In this document: one piece after another, positions 58,496 to 64,000 of the stretch
Numbering within the stretch: position 1 is the first letter of the stretch
Layout of the letters: each line of letters opens with the position of its first letter
NCBI GenBank assembly: GCA_026545765.1
Contig: CM048843.1
Span: 2,666,001 to 2,730,000, forward strand
Length of the DNA: 64,000 nt
DNA from: Plantago major
Lineage: Eukaryota > Streptophyta > Magnoliopsida > Lamiales > Plantaginaceae
Direction: 5' to 3'
Program-made: the position numbers and the translations under genes
The notes under the pieces: model-generated
Told to the model about the DNA's origin: nothing
Databases searched by the model: none
Seen by the model: the letters and a program-made list of their open reading frames with translations, nothing else

Positions 58496-61400
58496 TTACC
58501 ATAATGTATCCAAAAGAGAATGTAAAATAAACAAGAATCGAGAAAAGAAATGGCTAGAACCATGAAGCAAAGCCTCTTGAACCTCCTCTTCCCCTTGCTC
58601 CCCTGCCTTTTCCCCTTGTAGCAGTCCCTCTTCCCCTTGTAGCAGCTCCTCTGCCTGTAGCACCTCTTCCCCTTGTAGCAGTCCCTCTACCACCTGATGT
58701 CTGTCCATTATCTTCTTGTCTAGCTCTTTTATTTCCTGCTAAACCACTACCAGTTGGCTCATGTGTTTCATCCTACACTAACAAAGGATTAAAATGATAA
58801 GTGTGCACACAATACGTACTCACATTAACAGAACTTGTAAACAAAAGAATTACTTACATTACTCATCACAGCTTCATTATCTTCATCACCAACAGAGTTG
58901 CTTGGCTTACAAGACCTCATATTGTGACCTTTGCCTCCACACTTTCCACACTTAGGTGGTCTTCTCTGCCTACTAATTGGAACTTTGCTTGGTGCTTTAG
59001 GTCTCTTATATCCACCCTCAGAAGGATGTCTAATTCTCCTCACAACAGGCCTTCCAGGTTTGTTTTCCACAATTGGTGGTGAACACTCATCTTGATCACC
59101 CATTGGGCCAGAAATTGTGTTGAGGCACAGGTTGGATCATCATGTCATAGGCTCTAATGTAGGCAGCCTTAGTGTGATTAGGGCTCAAGAAAGTTTCCCC
59201 ATCCATCCTCATGTGATTAATTGCAGTCCATGCATGCCTACATGGAATCCCACTCAAATCCCACCTCTTACAATCACACTCATGTCTTTCAATGTTGACT
59301 ACAAACTTGAAATTGTAATCTTGCACTTCACAAGTTAAACCAGCCTGAGAAACTATCCTACATCTCCTTGACTGATCATGTGATTCATTAAGCTTCTTTA
59401 AAACCCTAGGCATAACCACACCAGAGTAAACCTGACCCTTTCTCCTCCTTATGACTAATCTCTGCATAACTTGTGTTCTAATTCCCTATGTAACATCCAT
59501 AAAAAAAGCAAAAAATGCAACATAAGTATCACCTAATTTAAAACAAAACATAAAGTAAAATGTTTTAAAGTTTTAGCCATAATACCTCCATGATGTTTAG
59601 TACAGAGAACCCTCTTACTGGCTCCACCCAACTATTGAAGCACTCACCCATGTTGTTGGTGCAGTGATCAATCTTAACTGTAGGATCATATGCATGTCTA
59701 GCCCAGATTGGTTTTGGAATGTTCATGAGGTAGTCATAAGCAGCTGGTTTTGCATTCTTCATTTTGTCCATAGCCTTGTTGAAGCCATAAGAGGTGTATG
59801 CAGTTGCAGATTGCCAGAAATACCTCCTTAGATCAACACTTCCCCATCTGGTTTTGAAATTGTCATATATGTGCTTAGCACATTTCCTATTTATGACATT
59901 TGTAGCCATTTGTTCAATGACGGGAACCAAACCCTGCAAATTAAACAAGTTAGTTAGAAACTTTCAAGTTGAAAACTAAGAAACAATAGTTAGCATTAGT
60001 TTACCTTGCATCCATCCGCCATGAAATGCCAGTGCTTGTTAGCTTCCCAAGGTCCAATGAATCTCTCAAGACAGCTTAAAAAGAAACCCCAAGAGTCCTT
60101 GCATTCTGACTCCACTATAGCCCATGCCACAGGGTATAATCCACAATCTGGATCAGTGCCTACTGCACTCAATAATACCCTACCATACCTACCTCTAAGG
60201 TGGCAGCCACCAAAGAAGATGAATGGGCTACAACCTGCTAAGAAACCCCTTCTCAATCCCTCAAGTCGACAAAATAATCTCTTAAAAAAGGGAGGTCTTT
60301 CAATGGCAGGTGTGGTTTGCAACTCAACAACTGAACCTGGATTTGTTCTAAGGCACATTTCCCTGTACTTTTGTGCCAATCTAAATGCCTCCTCAGGGTT
60401 ACCATCAAGAATCTCAATTGCTTTAAGTCTGGCCCTAAACATTCTCATGTAGGGGACAGTCACACCAAGCTTACTATTAGCCCACTTCTCCAGTTTCTTA
60501 GCAGATGTGTTAGGATGTTCCCTTAGTTCATCAAGTATCTTTGAAGCAAGCCAGCTGGAATCTGCCATCTTATTATTCACCTTCCTCACACAAGTGTGGC
60601 CTCCATGGTATGACCTCACCATAAAGGAGACCTCATCATCCAACACCCCTGCATGTAGTCTCCATTTGCACCCTTCACCTTCACATTACACAGTAAACCT
60701 GGCCTTATCATTCTTCACCTTTTTTTTACATGAAAACCAACTTTCAGAACATATTCTTTTACCCTATTTCTCAGTTCCTTTATGCTTCCATATGTATCCC
60801 CTTCCTTGAACTCTTTGTCCCATGCTTCATTATTAATTTCAAACTCATCACCAATCCAATTTTGCTCATCTTCATATGGATCATAGTTGATATCATCATC
60901 ATCATCATCAGACAGTTCCAATTCATTACCAGTTTCAACTTGTGCAACTGCATCATTACCAGTTTCAACTTATGCAGTTGGATCATGTTGAGAATGTGAT
61001 CCACCAATTGTATCTTCCTCCTCATTCTCATCATCAGATGCTTGTGGTGAAGTCCTCTTAAACCCAATTTGCTCATCTTCACTATCATACATGTACTGGT
61101 TATCAGGTGCATCATTCTCCCAGTCATGTACCTCTCTTTCTCCATCACTTTCACTAAGTTCAACTCCAGTTTCATCACCTTCAACTGCATTTTCATCACC
61201 TTCCAACCCTGCACCTCCACTCACATTATCACCAGTTACATCATCCTCAGAGTCCCAATCATGTGCCACCCCTTCCCTATCCCAGGATTTTGTCCTATCT
61301 ACCTTCTTCTTCCCCTTTTCTTTATCTACACAACCACCATCACCAGTCACAACATTCCCACCATCACCAGTGTCATTCCCCAAGAAAAAATCATCATTAC

Positions 61401-62170
61401 CAAATAACTTAGCAAAGCATTCATCAAACTGCTCATCATTTGCAGGATTATAAGAATAAGTAGGTTTCAGAGGAGTTTCTTGTAAAACCTGGGGAAAGTA
61501 AGGACTTGTTTGGTCTTGACTTGGTTGAGGTGGTGGAGGAGTAGAAGGGTGTGCTTGTTTAGGAGAAGGAGTAGAAGGGTGTGCTTGTTTAGGAGTTGGA
61601 GCTGTGGGAGATTGAGTATCTTGAGTATTTTGAGTGACTGGAAGTGGTTCATTGTCAGAATCATCACTTATGTCAATGACAGTTGGGTTGGTTGGGTAAT
61701 CTTGAGGATTTGTGGGTGGTCTGGGCTTGCAAGACCTATGCCTAAACAACCTTCTGCGGGAAGTATGTTTAGATGATTCATATGCAGCTTGGGGTGGGGG
61801 TACATACTCAACATCAACATCATCAAACAAAACATCCCCTTTCTTTTTTCTATCTTTCCTACAAGACATATCTACTACCATAGGAACTACATCATCGGTC
61901 ATCAAATGAAGCATTATCTCCTTGTAGTTCTTATTATTCTGAAGTACTTGTTTTAAGCTAGAATCACCATATATCTCAATATGTTCCATACTACCCTCAA
62001 TATCAGCCATCATAGTCAAAAAAAAGTGACCCCTCATGTGGCACATTCTCTAACACCAAATCATCAACATCCTTCAACAATTTACTGTAAGTATACTTGG
62101 AAGGGTTAATACCCCGTATATCATACTGGTCTCTGCCATGGTGAATCCTCATAGTCCAGTTGCCACTCAT
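58496..62170 (-). pseudogene. MULE transposase (second MULE), decayed
   Basis: The ATG at 62170 begins MSGNWTMRIHHGRDQY, an N-terminal domain common in plant MULE transposases; a Pro/Thr- and acidic-rich linker follows (61.7-60.75 kb). The core begins with KELRNRVKEYVLKVGFHVKK (60.75 kb). The first catalytic site reads GGCHLRGRYG where the family has DGCHLKG, so the first Asp is lost; the second (HFMADG) and the Glu (NNMGECFNSW) remain. Introns fall at about 60001-59949 and about 59590-59488. A SWIM finger (CDCKRWDLSGIPCRHAW, 59.25 kb), a CCHC knuckle (CGKCGGKGHNMRSC, 58.93 kb) and an Arg/Gly-repeat tail end the protein. Frame changes occur near 62020, 60722 and 59100, and there is a TAA at 60972-60970. 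Confidence 0.85.
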
Positions 62171-62772
62171 TGTAACTGATACAAACATCACACAACGAAC
62201 AACAAAATCGTTATCCCCTGCTTTTCTAGTTTCGTAACAAGCGCACAAAACAGACTACAACGAAACTCAACGGAACCCTAGTTTTTCGACGGGTCAAATT
62301 ATCTCATAATTGAGTTCGAAATACGATTAATAACAACACTAATAGCAGAAATGTATGAAAATAATTTGAATTTTGAAAAAGTCCATTACCTTTTTTGAAG
62401 CGTCATAGTACTCGTACTTGCCCCAAACAAAGTTACAGTCGCCGATAATGAGTCAGAATCGATGAATCCGCAATTTTTTGGCCGGAATTGAAGTTCTTAC
62501 AGCTTGTTAATGGTGAAGAAGAAAGGAGTCGAGAGAGGAAGAAGACGATGAAGAAAGAAAAGGCGGGAGTGTGTGTTGTGGTGAAAGTAATGGTTGATTA
62601 GGTAAAAACCTAAAATTTCACTTTAAGACCTGTTTGGGTGTGATGGAATTGGACAGCTTCAATAAGCTGGTCAACGGAATTATCAATTTTTGGACTAAAC
62701 TGTAACTGTTCGTCTAAGTGGTACGAATATGAGAAACGTCGTTTTAAGTGGGTATCCCTATGTAATTATCCC

Positions 62773-62987
62773 AATTAGTGGAAAATTAAGAAACATATGT
62801 AAGATTGATTATTGAAATGATTTACAGTGAGTTAGGTGTCCTACCTGCTCCTAAGAACGATGTCAGCTAATAAATGCGTACTCATGTGTTGGAACATGAT
62901 TTAATTTATTATGGCCAGGGTAAGAATCTTGTTCTCATTTCCTTGGTTTATAACACCTACTCCTATTACAGTACTATCTGATTCATA

Positions 62988-63028
<41 letters not shown>

Positions 63029-64000
63029 CTTGTAGAGTTGTAGTAGTATTAATTTATTTATTTGATGTCTTTGAACTAAGATTCTCAATTTGACTTCTCC
63101 TTTTTGTATGTATCATATCTCTACTTGTAATGCCATAACCACATCCCCGTGGTGCATACCTATTGGTTATCATGCATCTTGGCATTTCATACAATTTGGT
63201 TCTGAGTATGAATAAGTCCACCTGACTCGTTTGGTCCAAGTTGAACGGATCAAACGGATTAAGACGAATTAACCAAATGGAACATAACAATCTTCATTTT
63301 AATGTCGAGCCTCGGAATGCATGTGGGTCCGAACCAAAAATGTTCCAAGCCTGCCACTTGCTATCTTCATGGAAGTTTCTTTGGGCCCGTTTACGACCCG
63401 GTTTACTTCCCTCTTGGACCAGTCCGAGTCCAAACCCTCAAGGCCCATTAGTAACTCTTCATGTCCATCCGTACTGAACACGTGTCATCAAATGACATGA
63501 TCCCATGATCTTGTTATTCTTTTCACCAAAATAGTGACTCTAGTAATCCTTCACTTGACAATCTACTAGTCTGGTGAAATTGTTGCCTTGTTCAGGTTTA
63601 TATCCAAATTTGCAATACTTGTTGAGCATGTTATCTCCATTAAATGATGAACGTAAGCATGGTTAATGTTACTTCATACTCTTTTGGAAACAATTTGTGT
63701 AATATAATGACCATATTATTATTCTTTTGGTAGTATGAGGATAAAACCCACCCCACCCGAGATTCAATACAAGGGGTATCATCAATTACATAAAGTATTA
63801 GTAGTTGTCATGATGTATGATATTACATTGGTACTGAGATTTTGGTTTTATATATTAAAAAAAAAAATTATGATAGCAGTCAGAGTGACTCGATCGATTT
63901 TACAATGGATAGTCGTACTAGTAGTCAGTAGATCAGTATCTTTACTCTTTTCAGCTAAACGATCAATATTTGGTTGAAACTAATGTTTTCTAAATTGTAA
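62773..64000. other. Intergenic, no gene seen
   Basis: AT-rich sequence with no supported gene. It contains an ATT microsatellite (62989-63025). Confidence 0.5.
62989..63025. repeat. ATT microsatellite
   Basis: About 12 uninterrupted ATT units. Confidence 0.95.

Larger units (their letters stand above)
57409..62772 (-). mobile_element. Mutator-like element (MULE) with terminal inverted repeats, 5.36 kb
   Basis: Left end GGGGGAAATTACATCC and right end (complement) GGGATAATTACATAGG are the tips of inverted repeats of about 80 bases (57409 to about 57493 and about 62690 to 62772). They share ATTACA, CACTTAGWCGAAC and TTTRGTCCAA in the same order. A transposase gene runs on the minus strand and a small zinc-finger/TM gene runs convergently on the plus strand. 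No clear 9-bp duplication could be identified. The repeats differ at many sites and the transposase is decayed, so the copy is old. Confidence 0.85.

Noticed and set aside
58496-58708. Gln/Glu/Leu-rich 70-codon frame
   Set aside because: The next frame gives Arg/Gly repeats (GGRGTATRGRGATGRG) that continue the MULE transposase tail, so that frame is the coding one.
60780-61220. Minus-strand frame rich in Met, Lys and Leu (146 codons)
   Set aside because: It is a frame shadow of the acidic linker of the second MULE transposase; the repetitive Met/Lys pattern comes from GATGA repeats.
63241-63477. 78-codon open frame near the right edge
   Set aside because: No motif, no splice partners and no conserved domain; it is consistent with chance.

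Overview
The window is nuclear DNA of a flowering plant. Genes are intron-rich with GT-AG junctions, intergenic DNA is AT-rich, and the transposon families are all typical of plants: CACTA, MULE, Stowaway, L1-type LINE, Ty1/copia and Ty3/gypsy. The form of the plant elicitor peptide precursor near 50 kb suggests an asterid eudicot, possibly Lamiaceae, but that is inference only.

Layout. 1-8.4 kb: fossil LTR retrotransposons, namely an Athila/Tat-like gypsy 5' part, a solo LTR inside its gag region, and a SIRE-like copia 5' part. 8.4-23 kb: a large composite built round a Mutator-like (MULE) transposase. After the transposase come a two-B3-domain gene on the same strand and, on the opposite strand, a Ulp1-type (C48) protease-like gene and a small zinc-finger/transmembrane gene. 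A broken CACTA end sits in the middle. 23-29.5 kb: a triplicated SEC6-like exon, nested Stowaway MITEs, a LINE tail and an F-box/FBD fragment. 29.5-34.7 kb: a Stowaway MITE split by a 4.96-kb CACTA-like element, which carries a four-exon gene of unknown function. 34.9-44.5 kb: two side-by-side TIR elements, one split by a 7.75-kb CACTA with both terminal repeats, TNP2 and a PF03004-type second gene. 44.9-48.5 kb: a shortened SPT5 gene with 15 in-frame exons. 49.99-50.3 kb: a plant elicitor peptide precursor (PROPEP) with a W-box cluster upstream. 52.2-57.05 kb: a whole-length but mutated L1-type LINE. 57.4-62.8 kb: a second MULE with about 80-bp terminal inverted repeats, a decayed transposase and an oppositely oriented GRF-like zinc-finger/transmembrane gene. 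The last 1.2 kb is intergenic.

The only host genes that look potentially functional are the short SPT5 and the PROPEP. The most unusual material is the MULE cargo. Two unrelated-looking MULEs each carry a small zinc-finger plus C-terminal-membrane-helix gene convergent to the transposase, and the larger one adds a B3 DNA-binding protein and a Ulp1-like protein whose catalytic cysteine position is threonine.
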